DNA of 64,000 bases, taken from Cyclobacteriaceae bacterium (GTDB taxonomy: Bacteria > Bacteroidota > Bacteroidia > Cytophagales > Cyclobacteriaceae). The stretch lies in NCBI GenBank assembly GCA_016786585.1, contig JAEUUI010000030.1, positions 620,001-684,000 on the forward strand, read 5' to 3'. Below, piece by piece: positions 53,865 to 62,234 of the stretch. The notes under the pieces were generated by a model. The model saw only the letters and a list, made by a program, of their open reading frames with translations, had not been told where the DNA came from and did not search any database. A program made the position numbers and the translations under genes. Numbering within the stretch: position 1 is the first letter of the stretch; each line of letters starts with the position of its first letter.

Positions 53865-55932
53865 ATGCCGGCACCCCTTTCAGAACCGGGAAGCTGATCG
53901 TGAATTCGCTTCCAACACCTGGCGTTGAGTCGAGTTCAATTCTACCTTCCATCCGGTCAACTAATATTTTCACAATTGCAAGGCCAAGACCGTTTGAGGT
54001 TTCTCCTGCTGTGGGACGTGCGCTGAGTTTTTTGAACTTCTGGTAAAGATGTTTCTTGTCGCCCGGACTAAAACCAGGGCCATGATCTTTCACTTCAATC
54101 ACAAAATAGCCATTCGTCTTTTCGGCTGAAATAATAACCAGCGAATTTCGGGGGGAGAATTTTACTGCGTTTGAAATCAGGTTATCCATTATGCGGGCCA
54201 GATACTCCTGATCGAGATAGATATCGTCAATGTTCCGCTCGATCAATTTAATTTCTATATCTTTTACAGACGCATAGTGTCCGAATGTAGTCACACGGTC
54301 ACGCAAAAATTCACTCAGGTTGAAAATTGTATAGCGCGGCTCGCGATTAACTTCGAGAGAGTTTACATCCAGCAAATCGACAATCAAATCTAGTCCGGAC
54401 CGAGTTGAATCTTTAACCAAGCCCATGTATTTCTGCTGAACCTTCGTAAGGTTACCCTCTATCTCCACAAGCTCAGCCAATCCGAAAATTCTATTAAGGG
54501 GAGCCTTTAAATCGTGCGCCACGATGTTCATCAATGTATCCTTCTCGTGATTCAGATCCGACAGTTCGTGGTTGCGCTTCTCAAGCTTTTCGTTTTGAGC
54601 AGCGATTTCCTGTTGCTGCTTTTGAATCTCAGCATACTGCAACTCCAGCTTTTTATTTACTTCGCGCTTCTTTTTGCTGTTCCAGTACTGAACAAAAAAC
54701 AACACACTCACGAAAATAGCCACCCCTATCAGAATAATGTTCTCCAGTCGCTGCTGCTCAATAATGGCATCGTTTCGGGCGCTGTTTGCTTTGAGAATTT
54801 CATTTTCACTTTCTTTTTTTTCGATCTCCAACTGAAATTGGAGTTTCTCAATCTCACGTGCCAGCTCAACACTCTGCAACGACTCCTTCAAAACCAGGTA
54901 TCGGTTAATGTGGAGCGTTGCTTTTTCATCATCTCCGCTTTTCTCATAAATCTGAGACAGGTAGAAGTGAGCATCCCGTTGCAGGTCAAGGTTAGCTTCA
55001 CTTGTTAACGTTAAAAGTTTTTTAAGATAAGCAAGTGCCTTGTCATATTGACCAAGCTTAAAATGCACCTGACCCATCAATAGATTAACACGCGGAAGGA
55101 GGCGGTAATTTTTAGCATTAACTACCGTCCAGTATGCGTTGTGCGCCAACGTATCGGCTTCATTAATATCTCCGTGACTGGACATGAATTCAGCCCAACC
55201 AATTTTTAACTCCGCCAGGCTGATTACATCGTGAATACTATAGGCCAGCGAATCCGCAAGTTTAAAACAAAGATTCGCACTGTCTTTCTGCTCTACTTCA
55301 CCGTACACCAATCCCAATTCCGTTAGAGCGGATATGAGTTGTCGCGGGTCACCAATCTTTTCGCGCAACCTGAAAGCTTGTCGCGACATTTTCAGCGCTT
55401 TTACATAATCGCCTTGCGAACGAAATAGATTCGAAAGACTACGGGCAACATATGCTTTACCGATGTCTTCATTAGTTTTTTCAAAAACTTCGTTAGCCTT
55501 GATGAAATTATTGTAGGCGCGTGTTAAGTCACCTTGCTCAAAAAACAACCGGCCGAAGTTATTATAGCAAAACCCAAGCTGTGTGGAGTCTTTTTGCTCA
55601 CTTGCAATCCGGATAGCTTCCTGATGATAGTCAAACGATGTTTTATAATCTCCTTTATAAGCAGAAGCTAAACCAATAAAGCTTACCGGTTTTGATAGAT
55701 TTTTCTTCAGCTTTAGAGATTTACCTAGCTCATACGCCTGCTTACAATAAAAAATTGTACTGTCGGGGGTAGCCAGTCTGTATTCAAATCCCAAATCAGT
55801 TAATACAGTAAATTTTTTCTCACCTGTTGCAGTTTCCAGGGCATTCTTAAGCGAATCGATGCGTGGAATATTTTGAGCTTGGGCAGCGACAAAAAGGGCC
55901 AAAAGAATTATGGATAGCCAGTAACCGCGCAC
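53863..55932 (-). CDS. TPR-containing sensor histidine kinase
   Basis: 689 aa from a GTG at 55932 (M-R-G-Y-W-L-S-I-I-L-L-A), chosen because an exact promoter lies at 55951-55980, downstream of the other possible start, a TTG at 55989. A signal peptide is followed by a periplasmic TPR region (about residues 30-390), one TM helix (about 394-414), a coiled coil, HisKA with His473 in V-A-H-D-L-K-A-P-L, and HATPase_c with N-L-I-S-N-A-V-K-F, D-H-G-P-G-F and G-L-G-L-A-I-V. No response regulator gene is near, so it is an orphan kinase. Signal unknown. Confidence 0.9.
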   Translation of the reverse strand: MRGYWLSIILLALFVAAQAQNIPRIDSLKNALETATGEKKFTVLTDLGFEYRLATPDSTIFYCKQAYELGKSLKLKKNLSKPVSFIGLASAYKGDYKTSFDYHQEAIRIASEQKDSTQLGFCYNNFGRLFFEQGDLTRAYNNFIKANEVFEKTNEDIGKAYVARSLSNLFRSQGDYVKALKMSRQAFRLREKIGDPRQLISALTELGLVYGEVEQKDSANLCFKLADSLAYSIHDVISLAELKIGWAEFMSSHGDINEADTLAHNAYWTVVNAKNYRLLPRVNLLMGQVHFKLGQYDKALAYLKKLLTLTSEANLDLQRDAHFYLSQIYEKSGDDEKATLHINRYLVLKESLQSVELAREIEKLQFQLEIEKKESENEILKANSARNDAIIEQQRLENIILIGVAIFVSVLFFVQYWNSKKKREVNKKLELQYAEIQKQQQEIAAQNEKLEKRNHELSDLNHEKDTLMNIVAHDLKAPLNRIFGLAELVEIEGNLTKVQQKYMGLVKDSTRSGLDLIVDLLDVNSLEVNREPRYTIFNLSEFLRDRVTTFGHYASVKDIEIKLIERNIDDIYLDQEYLARIMDNLISNAVKFSPRNSLVIISAEKTNGYFVIEVKDHGPGFSPGDKKHLYQKFKKLSARPTAGETSNGLGLAIVKILVDRMEGRIELDSTPGVGSEFTISFPVLKGVPA

Positions 55933-55950
55933 GTTGGGGTAGTTATGCAG

Positions 55951-55980
55951 CAAAAATAGGGATTTAGCGCTTTTGGCAAA
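55951..55980 (-). promoter_or_regulatory. Histidine kinase promoter
   Basis: On the minus strand TTTG (55977-55980), an 18-base spacer and TATTTTTG (55951-55958) match the Bacteroidota consensus exactly. The predicted leader before the GTG at 55932 is about 15 bases. It lies between the MFS stop (55999) and the kinase. Confidence 0.65.
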
Positions 55981-55998
55981 ATAAAGCAATTGCTACTG

Positions 55999-57228
55999 TT
56001 ACTCTAAAAAAGTAAGATCACGACCAAACGTCTCCCGCAACGTACGCAATGCGACAAGCGCGATAATAATGGTACATACGCCAACAATCAGCGCACTGTA
56101 GATAAGACCTGTGTATTGCGTGAGAAATTGAAAAGCCAATGTAAGCGGCAACACAGTGCCGCGAATAAAATTCGGTACAGTAGTAGCAACGGTCGATCGC
56201 AGGTTTGTCCCAAATTGCTCGGCCGCAATCGTCACAAAAAGTGCCCAGTATCCAACGCCAAATCCGAGCGAGAAGGTACATACGTAAAAGAAGGAAAGTG
56301 ATTTAACGGGTGCGAATAAGTAGAGAAGAATAAACGCAACTGTCAGCAGGATGAACCACAACACAATTTTTTTCCGCGACTTGACATACTGGCTCAAGAG
56401 GCCGCTGGTAATATCCCCACCCACCAATCCAAGATAACTTACCATTACGGCATTACCGGCAACCACGTTCCCCGTAAAGCCTATTTCGCGGGCAAACTCA
56501 GGTGAAAATGTAATCAGGATGCCGATCACAAACCAAATCGGTAATCCAATGAAAATACAACTTAAAAATCTCGAAAGCCTGTCGCGATTGGTGAACAACT
56601 TTACAAAGTTTCCGCGGTCAGGTGTTTCTTCTTTTACTTTCAGAAAGATGCCCGACTCAAGCACACTGATTCGGGTAATTAACAACGCCAGACCCAGTCC
56701 GCCACCAATGAAGTAAGCAACCTGCCAGTTATCTTTAACGACATGCGCAACAAGATTGGCGGCCACTGCTCCGAACAAACCGACACTTGCAACGATGGTT
56801 GTTCCGTATCCGCGCAGGCGGGTCGGCAAAACTTCTGACACCAGCGTAATACCTGCACCAAGCTCTCCGGCTAATCCGATGCCGGCAATAAAACGCAGAA
56901 AGGCATATTGATCCACCGTAGTTACAAAACCATTGGCAATGTTGGCAAGAGAATACAACAGGATTGATCCGAATAAAACAGAAAGCCGTCCGCGCTTGTC
57001 GCCCATAATGCCCCATAGGATTCCGCCGATGAGAAGACCGACCATTTGTGCATTGATGAGGAAAATACCTTTGCTCAGCAGATCCTGTTCCGTAACAACG
57101 TTAAGTGATTTTAAACTTGTAACCCGAACGATGCTGAACAATAATAAATCGTAGATATCAACGAAATATCCGAGCGCGGCAACAATTACCGGAAGGCTGA
57201 AAAGTTTTTTCAGGTCGCCCTGCTCCAT
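55999..57228 (-). CDS. MFS transporter
   Basis: 409 aa from the ATG at 57228, preceded by a purine-rich A-G-G-T-A-G-G-T-G-G; a GTG at 57234 would add two residues. Twelve hydrophobic segments are present, with the G-D-K-R-G-R signature in the loop between TM2 and TM3 and E-V-L-P-T-R-L-R-G-Y-G after TM4 as in the sugar/organic-acid porter group. The substrate cannot be read. It is 11 bp downstream of the PLDc_N gene, so it belongs to a three-gene minus-strand operon with OmpA. Confidence 0.88.
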   Translation of the reverse strand: MEQGDLKKLFSLPVIVAALGYFVDIYDLLLFSIVRVTSLKSLNVVTEQDLLSKGIFLINAQMVGLLIGGILWGIMGDKRGRLSVLFGSILLYSLANIANGFVTTVDQYAFLRFIAGIGLAGELGAGITLVSEVLPTRLRGYGTTIVASVGLFGAVAANLVAHVVKDNWQVAYFIGGGLGLALLITRISVLESGIFLKVKEETPDRGNFVKLFTNRDRLSRFLSCIFIGLPIWFVIGILITFSPEFAREIGFTGNVVAGNAVMVSYLGLVGGDITSGLLSQYVKSRKKIVLWFILLTVAFILLYLFAPVKSLSFFYVCTFSLGFGVGYWALFVTIAAEQFGTNLRSTVATTVPNFIRGTVLPLTLAFQFLTQYTGLIYSALIVGVCTIIIALVALRTLRETFGRDLTFLE

Positions 57229-57239
57229 GACCACCTACC

Positions 57240-57416
57240 TTAAAGATTAATAATTCTCCGGCTCACGAGATACCAGGCTAACGGCCCAATAATTGGCAAC
57301 AACAGGATGACGACCGTCCAGAGCAATCGCTTTTCCAAATTGCTTTCACGCTGCCATACGTCAATAATGGCCAGTACATCAATTATTAAAACAAGTAAAT
57401 AGAGTAGTCTGGGCAT
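57240..57416 (-). CDS. Small PLDc_N-domain membrane protein (58 aa)
   Basis: A short protein in the 1-bp gap after the OmpA gene. It has two hydrophobic helices (about residues 4-20 and 32-50), with E-S-N-L-E-K-R-L-L-W between them and P-I-I-G-P-L-A-W-Y as in the phospholipase D-nuclease N-terminal (PLDc_N) domain. That domain anchors the catalytic part in other proteins but also occurs alone, as here. The function of the stand-alone form is unknown. Its stop is 11 bp before the MFS ATG. Confidence 0.8.
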   Translation of the reverse strand: MPRLLYLLVLIIDVLAIIDVWQRESNLEKRLLWTVVILLLPIIGPLAWYLVSRRIINL

Positions 57417-57417
57417 A

Positions 57418-58395
57418 TTAATTGGTTCCTAAAATCTTAAACAGCTCGTCCAGGTTCGGCGTAATGATAATTTCAGTCCTTCTGTTTTTCTGTTTGTTCT
57501 GAGAAGTTGTGTTTGGTGCAAGCGGTGAAAATTCTCCCTTGCCGGCCGCAGTTACCTGCGAAGGTGTTAAGCCTGCCTTCGTCAGGATTTTTGTGATTGC
57601 CGTTGCCCGCATTACGCTTAGGTCCCAGTTGTCCTGCATATAAGCAGTCTTCTTCGAAATCGGAACATTGTCGGTGTGCCCTTCAACCATAATGTTAATG
57701 TCACGCTGATCCTTAATAGCCTTGGCCAGTTGCTGGAGCGCACTCACGCCTTTCGCATCTACTTCCGTGCTACCCGATGCAAATAAAAGTTGCTCCGCTA
57801 ACGAGACGTACACTTTTCCGTTCTTAACATTTACTGTAAGATCGTTTTCTTTGAAATTCAGCAACGCATTGCTGATGCTGTTTTTCAGATCATTAACAGC
57901 CTTGTCTTTAGCGGCCATGATATTCTCAAGTTCCCGGACTTTCTTCTCGCGCTCCGTTAAACTCACGCTAAGCGAATCGTTTAACTTTCGTGTCCGTTCA
58001 AGATTATTCTGAATGGCGAGCAGTTGTTCCTGCTGTTGCGCCATATCGCGGTTAAGTTTTCCACTGCTGTTCAACAGATTCTTATAGTACGCGTTTAATT
58101 GTGCATACTCTTTATCCAGTGCGGCAAGTTTATTTGAAGTCGTACGCACATCCTGCCCGAGAGAAGTCGTGTCGGAGGAGAGTTTTTTCACACGTTCGTC
58201 CAGGCTTTGAATGTTTTTATTAGCCCTGCTTAGCAATGTGTCGCGATCTGCCAGATCAGCATCCAGCCTCACCTTCTGCGCAAGCAAATCGTCATACTTT
58301 TTCTTGGATACAATGCATGACGAAAAAACGGTCAGGAAAAGCAGAAAGAACCCAACCTTCGAAAGGCGGAATACGTAAGGTGCTGTGGAATGCAT
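57418..58395 (-). CDS. OmpA-family lipoprotein
   Basis: 325 aa with a lipoprotein signal (V-F-S-S-C, lipid Cys27). A long coiled coil (about residues 30-170) is rich in Leu, Asp and Lys. The C-terminal OmpA domain (about 195-315) has V-E-G-H-T-D-N-V-P and a N-R-R-T-E-I-I-I tail, which bind peptidoglycan. It could tether the outer membrane to the wall or act in a motor-like complex. First gene of an operon with PLDc_N and MFS. Confidence 0.9.
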   Translation of the reverse strand: MHSTAPYVFRLSKVGFFLLFLTVFSSCIVSKKKYDDLLAQKVRLDADLADRDTLLSRANKNIQSLDERVKKLSSDTTSLGQDVRTTSNKLAALDKEYAQLNAYYKNLLNSSGKLNRDMAQQQEQLLAIQNNLERTRKLNDSLSVSLTEREKKVRELENIMAAKDKAVNDLKNSISNALLNFKENDLTVNVKNGKVYVSLAEQLLFASGSTEVDAKGVSALQQLAKAIKDQRDINIMVEGHTDNVPISKKTAYMQDNWDLSVMRATAITKILTKAGLTPSQVTAAGKGEFSPLAPNTTSQNKQKNRRTEIIITPNLDELFKILGTN

Positions 58396-58533
58396 ACTAA
58401 GTAAGTTTAAAAAACGTTATTCTGCCGCCAAAATACATTTTTTTGGTCAAACGCGCTGAAATCAACCCTTAAAAACGGGTTACAAAATCCAATCAAACCA
58501 TATTCAAAATTTTAAATCAAACACTAATTATCT

Positions 58534-59586
58534 ATGAAACAACCAAAGCTGATTCTTTCATTTTTCTTGCTAAGTGCCGTATTGATCTTGAGCTCATGCG
58601 GAGATGATGAACCGGGTAAAGCCAGCAAGGAGGAAGTTAAGGCAGCCCTTCAAACGGCTAATGATCAGGTATCTGCCGACTTGAATTCCTTCACAACCAG
58701 CTCCGGTTATGAAGCAATGAACCAACTGTCGGGATTAACTGATCAAAGCAACCCCTTCGGACGGAAATCTGCACGCAAGCGCGAACAAGCGATTGAAAAT
58801 CTGAAAGCCGGAGTCTACGCTATCCGTGGCATTTTGAATCACGCTGCACGGCAAGCTCGCGTAAGCGGTGACGAACCGTTCAACTTTGATGAAAACACGG
58901 GCGTGTACGAATGGAGTACCGAACAAGAGGCTTTCATACGAATTGATGATTCTGAAATCGTTGACATCTGGTTTCCAACAGAAGGTTCAGAAACGAACAA
59001 TGCTGAATTCAAAATGACAGCGTACGAGGAAGTTGCCACTCCAAATGGTGACGAAGCATACAGCCCGACATTGATCATGGCTTCCATCGAGATTGACGGC
59101 ACCAAAGAACTTGAATTAAATGCGGAAGTTCAATATGGTGATGAAGACCAGCCGGTGAAAGGCGACATCTATTACTTCGTGAATCCTTTTGCGCTGGAAG
59201 TTTCATTTGACGACACCAAATCAAAGTCAACATCTTTCTCAGAAACCCTCACCAAAAGCGGGAATGTATTGATTGGCTTTGGAGCTTCCGTAACGTTCAA
59301 CGATGCTTCGAAAGATGAAACCGCAGTTTCTTCTGCAAACGGTTACATGCAAATGCTTGACGTAAAATTTGTCATGAGCGTAAAAATGTCGCAAACAGCC
59401 GAAGATATTAACGACATCGTGCACATCACGATCAAAGTGAAGAATAAAGAGGGTGGTAAAGTCGTGCTGGAGCAGGATGCTGCCACAGGCGAATTCATCG
59501 CGTACATTAAATACAGCGATGGTTCAACTGAGCTTTTGTCAGATGTTCTGCAGGATTTAAGCCTGGAGCTCGACAGCCTGATTTAA
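58534..59586 (+). CDS. Unknown lipoprotein
   Basis: 350 aa with a lipoprotein signal (L-I-L-S-S-C-G, lipid Cys22) and a D-D-E-P-G-K leader after it. The mature part is acidic and beta-rich with no domain I know; a possible repeat of K-S-T-S-F-S-E-T-L/T-F-N-D-A-S-K-D-E-T is seen near residues 225-260. It is followed by a terminator, so it is probably a single-gene unit. Outer-membrane or surface location is likely. Confidence 0.65.
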   Translation: MKQPKLILSFFLLSAVLILSSCGDDEPGKASKEEVKAALQTANDQVSADLNSFTTSSGYEAMNQLSGLTDQSNPFGRKSARKREQAIENLKAGVYAIRGILNHAARQARVSGDEPFNFDENTGVYEWSTEQEAFIRIDDSEIVDIWFPTEGSETNNAEFKMTAYEEVATPNGDEAYSPTLIMASIEIDGTKELELNAEVQYGDEDQPVKGDIYYFVNPFALEVSFDDTKSKSTSFSETLTKSGNVLIGFGASVTFNDASKDETAVSSANGYMQMLDVKFVMSVKMSQTAEDINDIVHITIKVKNKEGGKVVLEQDAATGEFIAYIKYSDGSTELLSDVLQDLSLELDSLI

Positions 59587-59604
59587 TAATGTACTAAATT
59601 TCTA

Positions 59605-59630
59605 AAAGAGGCCTTGAGGCCTCTTTTTTT
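59605..59630 (+). terminator. Intrinsic terminator after the lipoprotein gene
   Basis: AAAGAGGCC (59605-59613) and GGCCTCTTT (59618-59626) form a nine-base-pair stem around a TTGA loop, followed by T-T-T-T. Confidence 0.9.
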
Positions 59631-59649
59631 TGCCCTAACTTGAACGGCT

Positions 59650-60507
59650 ATGGAAGGTATGTTAAAGCCCGGATCATTATCCGGAAAAACAATCGTTATC
59701 ACCGGGGGAGGAACAGGACTTGGTCGTTCGATGGGAAAATATTTCCTGGAACTCGGGGCCAACCTTGTTATCACAAGCCGCAAGATTGATGTGATCGAAA
59801 AAACAGCAACGGAATTAATGGCCGAGACTGGCGGTAAAGTTCTGGCCGTGCCGTGCGATGTGCGCAAGTACGAAGAAATTGAAAATGTTCTCCGCCAGGC
59901 CGAAACAACTTTCGGACAAGTTCACGGTGTGCTGAACAACGCAGCCGGGAATTTTATCAGTCCTACTGAACGTCTCTCACACCGCGCATTCGATATTGTT
60001 GTCGACATTGTTCTCAAAGGAACTTACTACACTACTCTCGCTGCCGGTAAGAACTGGATTGCCAAAAAACAACCCGGAACATTTCTAAACATTGTTACCA
60101 CGTACGCATGGACAGGTTCGGGATATGTTGTGCCTTCTGCCTGTGGCAAAGCCGGAGTGTTGGCATTAACACGATCGCTGGCGGTTGAGTGGGCAAAATA
60201 TAAAATCCGCAGTAACGCCATTGCGCCAGGCCCGTTTCCAACCGAGGGTGCATGGAGCCGGCTTTTACCGGGCGACCTTGTTAAGAAATTTGATCCCGCA
60301 GAACGGGTTCCATTAAAACGTGTCGGTGAACACCAGGAGCTTGCAAACCTGGCAGCGTACTTAATGTCGGATTATTCAGCATACGTGAACGGAGAAGTGA
60401 TCACCATCGATGGCGGAGAATGGCTTCGCAATGGCGGAGAGTTCAGTCACCTCGAATCGATTCCGGATCAACTCTGGGATTCCATCGAAAAAAACCGCGG
60501 CAAATAA
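59650..60507 (+). CDS. 2,4-dienoyl-CoA reductase-like SDR
   Basis: 285 aa. It has T-G-G-G-T-G-L-G-R for NADPH, N-N-A-A-G-N-F-I-S-P and the P-G-P-F-P-T-E-G-A-W-S-R-L region. The usual catalytic Tyr is missing: the Y-x-x-x-K position reads S-A-C-G-K, as in mammalian DECR-type enzymes that reduce dienoyl-CoA and use other residues. Its role would be in unsaturated fatty acid oxidation. It is 6 bp upstream of bioF, so it is probably co-transcribed with the biotin genes. Confidence 0.82.
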   Translation: MEGMLKPGSLSGKTIVITGGGTGLGRSMGKYFLELGANLVITSRKIDVIEKTATELMAETGGKVLAVPCDVRKYEEIENVLRQAETTFGQVHGVLNNAAGNFISPTERLSHRAFDIVVDIVLKGTYYTTLAAGKNWIAKKQPGTFLNIVTTYAWTGSGYVVPSACGKAGVLALTRSLAVEWAKYKIRSNAIAPGPFPTEGAWSRLLPGDLVKKFDPAERVPLKRVGEHQELANLAAYLMSDYSAYVNGEVITIDGGEWLRNGGEFSHLESIPDQLWDSIEKNRGK

Positions 60508-60513
60508 ACTGCG

Positions 60514-61638
60514 ATGACAGAGTTATCGAGACTTCTTGAAGCGAAACTAAAACAACGCCAGGAAGAAAATTCGTTGCGAAAACTTACCAACACAAGCGGG
60601 CTTGTTGACTTCACATCGAACGATTATCTGGGATTAGCACGTTCGGAAGAACTTTTCCAGCGAATTAATGAGCAGCTAAAAACACTTCCGCAAACCAATG
60701 GTGCTTCCGGATCAAGGCTTCTTTCCGGGAATTCGCAATACATCGAACAAGTCGAACAAAAACTCGCGACTATCTTTAAGAGTGAGGCCGCACTCATCTT
60801 CAATTCGGGTTACGCAGCCAATCAGGGTGTGCTTGCATGCATTCCCCGCAAGGGCGATACAATAATTTATGATGAACTTGTACATGCCTGCATTCGTGAC
60901 GGTATCCGTTTAAGTTTCGCGAAACATTTTTCGTTTAAGCACAATGACCTGTCTGATCTTGAAAAAAAATTAAAACGCTCGACTGGCAGCCTATTCATCG
61001 CAGTTGAATCAATTTATTCCATGGATGGTGACGAATGCCCTTTACAGGAACTCGTTGCCCTGGCAAAACGATACAATGCTCACATAATACTGGATGAAGC
61101 CCATAGCACAGGAGTTATTGGCCCTGACGGAGCTGGCATGGCGGTTTCACAAGGAATTGAACAACAAATTGCTATCCGGATTTACACGTTTGGAAAAGCG
61201 ATGGGTTGTCATGGTGCCTGTGTTGCAGGTTCGAAAACGTTGATTGACTATCTGATTAATTTTGCCCGTCCGTTCATCTTTACAACTGCCATGCCGAATC
61301 ACAATGCGGCCGCGATAGACTGCTCATTCCAGTTTCTTAAATCAAATATCGACCTGCAGAATACACTACAACAAAAGATCAATTTATTTGTTTCTCTTGG
61401 CAAGGAAATGAAACTCAACACATTGAACAGTAACACTCAGATCCAGGGAGTGGTCTTACCCGGAAACAATCGTGTTAAGACTGCATCTGAAAAACTCCGG
61501 TCAAAAGGTTTTGACATCCGACCTATCCTATCACCAACTGTACCAAAAGGCTCAGAACGACTCAGGATTTGCCTGCATACCTTTAACTCCGATGAGGAGA
61601 TCCGAAATCTTATTAGTGAACTGGCAATTATTGAATGA
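60514..61638 (+). CDS. bioF: 8-amino-7-oxononanoate synthase
   Basis: 374 aa, a PLP enzyme condensing pimeloyl-ACP/CoA with alanine, first step of the conserved biotin pathway. It has F-T-S-N-D-Y-L-G-L-A, G-S-G-S-R-like S-G-S-R-L-L-S-G, D-E-A-H-S-T-G-V and the PLP lysine in F-G-K-A-M-G-C-H-G. Length fits BioF and not a longer 2-amino-3-ketobutyrate ligase. It overlaps bioD by 4 bp (ATGA). Confidence 0.92.
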   Translation: MTELSRLLEAKLKQRQEENSLRKLTNTSGLVDFTSNDYLGLARSEELFQRINEQLKTLPQTNGASGSRLLSGNSQYIEQVEQKLATIFKSEAALIFNSGYAANQGVLACIPRKGDTIIYDELVHACIRDGIRLSFAKHFSFKHNDLSDLEKKLKRSTGSLFIAVESIYSMDGDECPLQELVALAKRYNAHIILDEAHSTGVIGPDGAGMAVSQGIEQQIAIRIYTFGKAMGCHGACVAGSKTLIDYLINFARPFIFTTAMPNHNAAAIDCSFQFLKSNIDLQNTLQQKINLFVSLGKEMKLNTLNSNTQIQGVVLPGNNRVKTASEKLRSKGFDIRPILSPTVPKGSERLRICLHTFNSDEEIRNLISELAIIE

Positions 61639-62234
61639 ATTATTTTGTAACCGGAATTGATACGGATTCAGGAAAAACACTTGTTTCCGCAATACTTTGT
61701 GAAGCCCTTGCATTTGATTACTGGAAACCGGTACAGGCTGGATTTCCGAAAGACTCAGATACTGTTAAACTTTTATCTCCCAATACAATTGTTCATCCGG
61801 AGCAATATGTTTTGAACACACCGGCATCCCCACATGCTTCAGCGAAAATTGACAGTATAAACATTACGCTTGATTCTTTTATTCTGCCCAAAAAACACGG
61901 GTTAGTGGTTGAGGGAGCCGGAGGTTGTCTGGTCCCGCTAAATGACACCAACTTTGTAATTGATCTGTTTCCGAAACTAAACGCTCAAATTATTCTCGTT
62001 GCAGATTTGTATCTCGGCAGCATCAACCATACACTATTGTCGGCTGAATTGTTGAAAAGCCGGAACTATGCCGTTCGGGGAATTATTTTCAATGGCCCTT
62101 CCAATCCTGAAAGCGAGCGAATCATCCTGAAACACACCGAATACCCATGCTTGCTTCACATCACTCGCGAAGCGCAAATCACAACTGAAACCGTAAAGAA
62201 GTACAGCGTACTGGTCAGACAAACTTTATTATGA
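61635..62234 (+). CDS. bioD: Dethiobiotin synthetase
   Basis: 199 aa, closes the ureido ring of dethiobiotin with ATP and CO2. The P-loop is T-G-I-D-T-D-S-G-K-T and the substrate region W-K-P-V-Q-A-G. V-E-G-A-G-G-C-L-V-P-L matches the conserved BioD site. It is on the short side for the family. Its ATG overlaps bioF and its stop overlaps bioA, both by ATGA, so all three are translationally coupled. Confidence 0.92.
   Translation: MNYFVTGIDTDSGKTLVSAILCEALAFDYWKPVQAGFPKDSDTVKLLSPNTIVHPEQYVLNTPASPHASAKIDSINITLDSFILPKKHGLVVEGAGGCLVPLNDTNFVIDLFPKLNAQIILVADLYLGSINHTLLSAELLKSRNYAVRGIIFNGPSNPESERIILKHTEYPCLLHITREAQITTETVKKYSVLVRQTLL

Noticed and set aside
58460-58490. AACCC/GGGTT small hairpin before the unknown lipoprotein
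   Set aside because: Five-base arms with an eight-base loop are expected by chance at this length.
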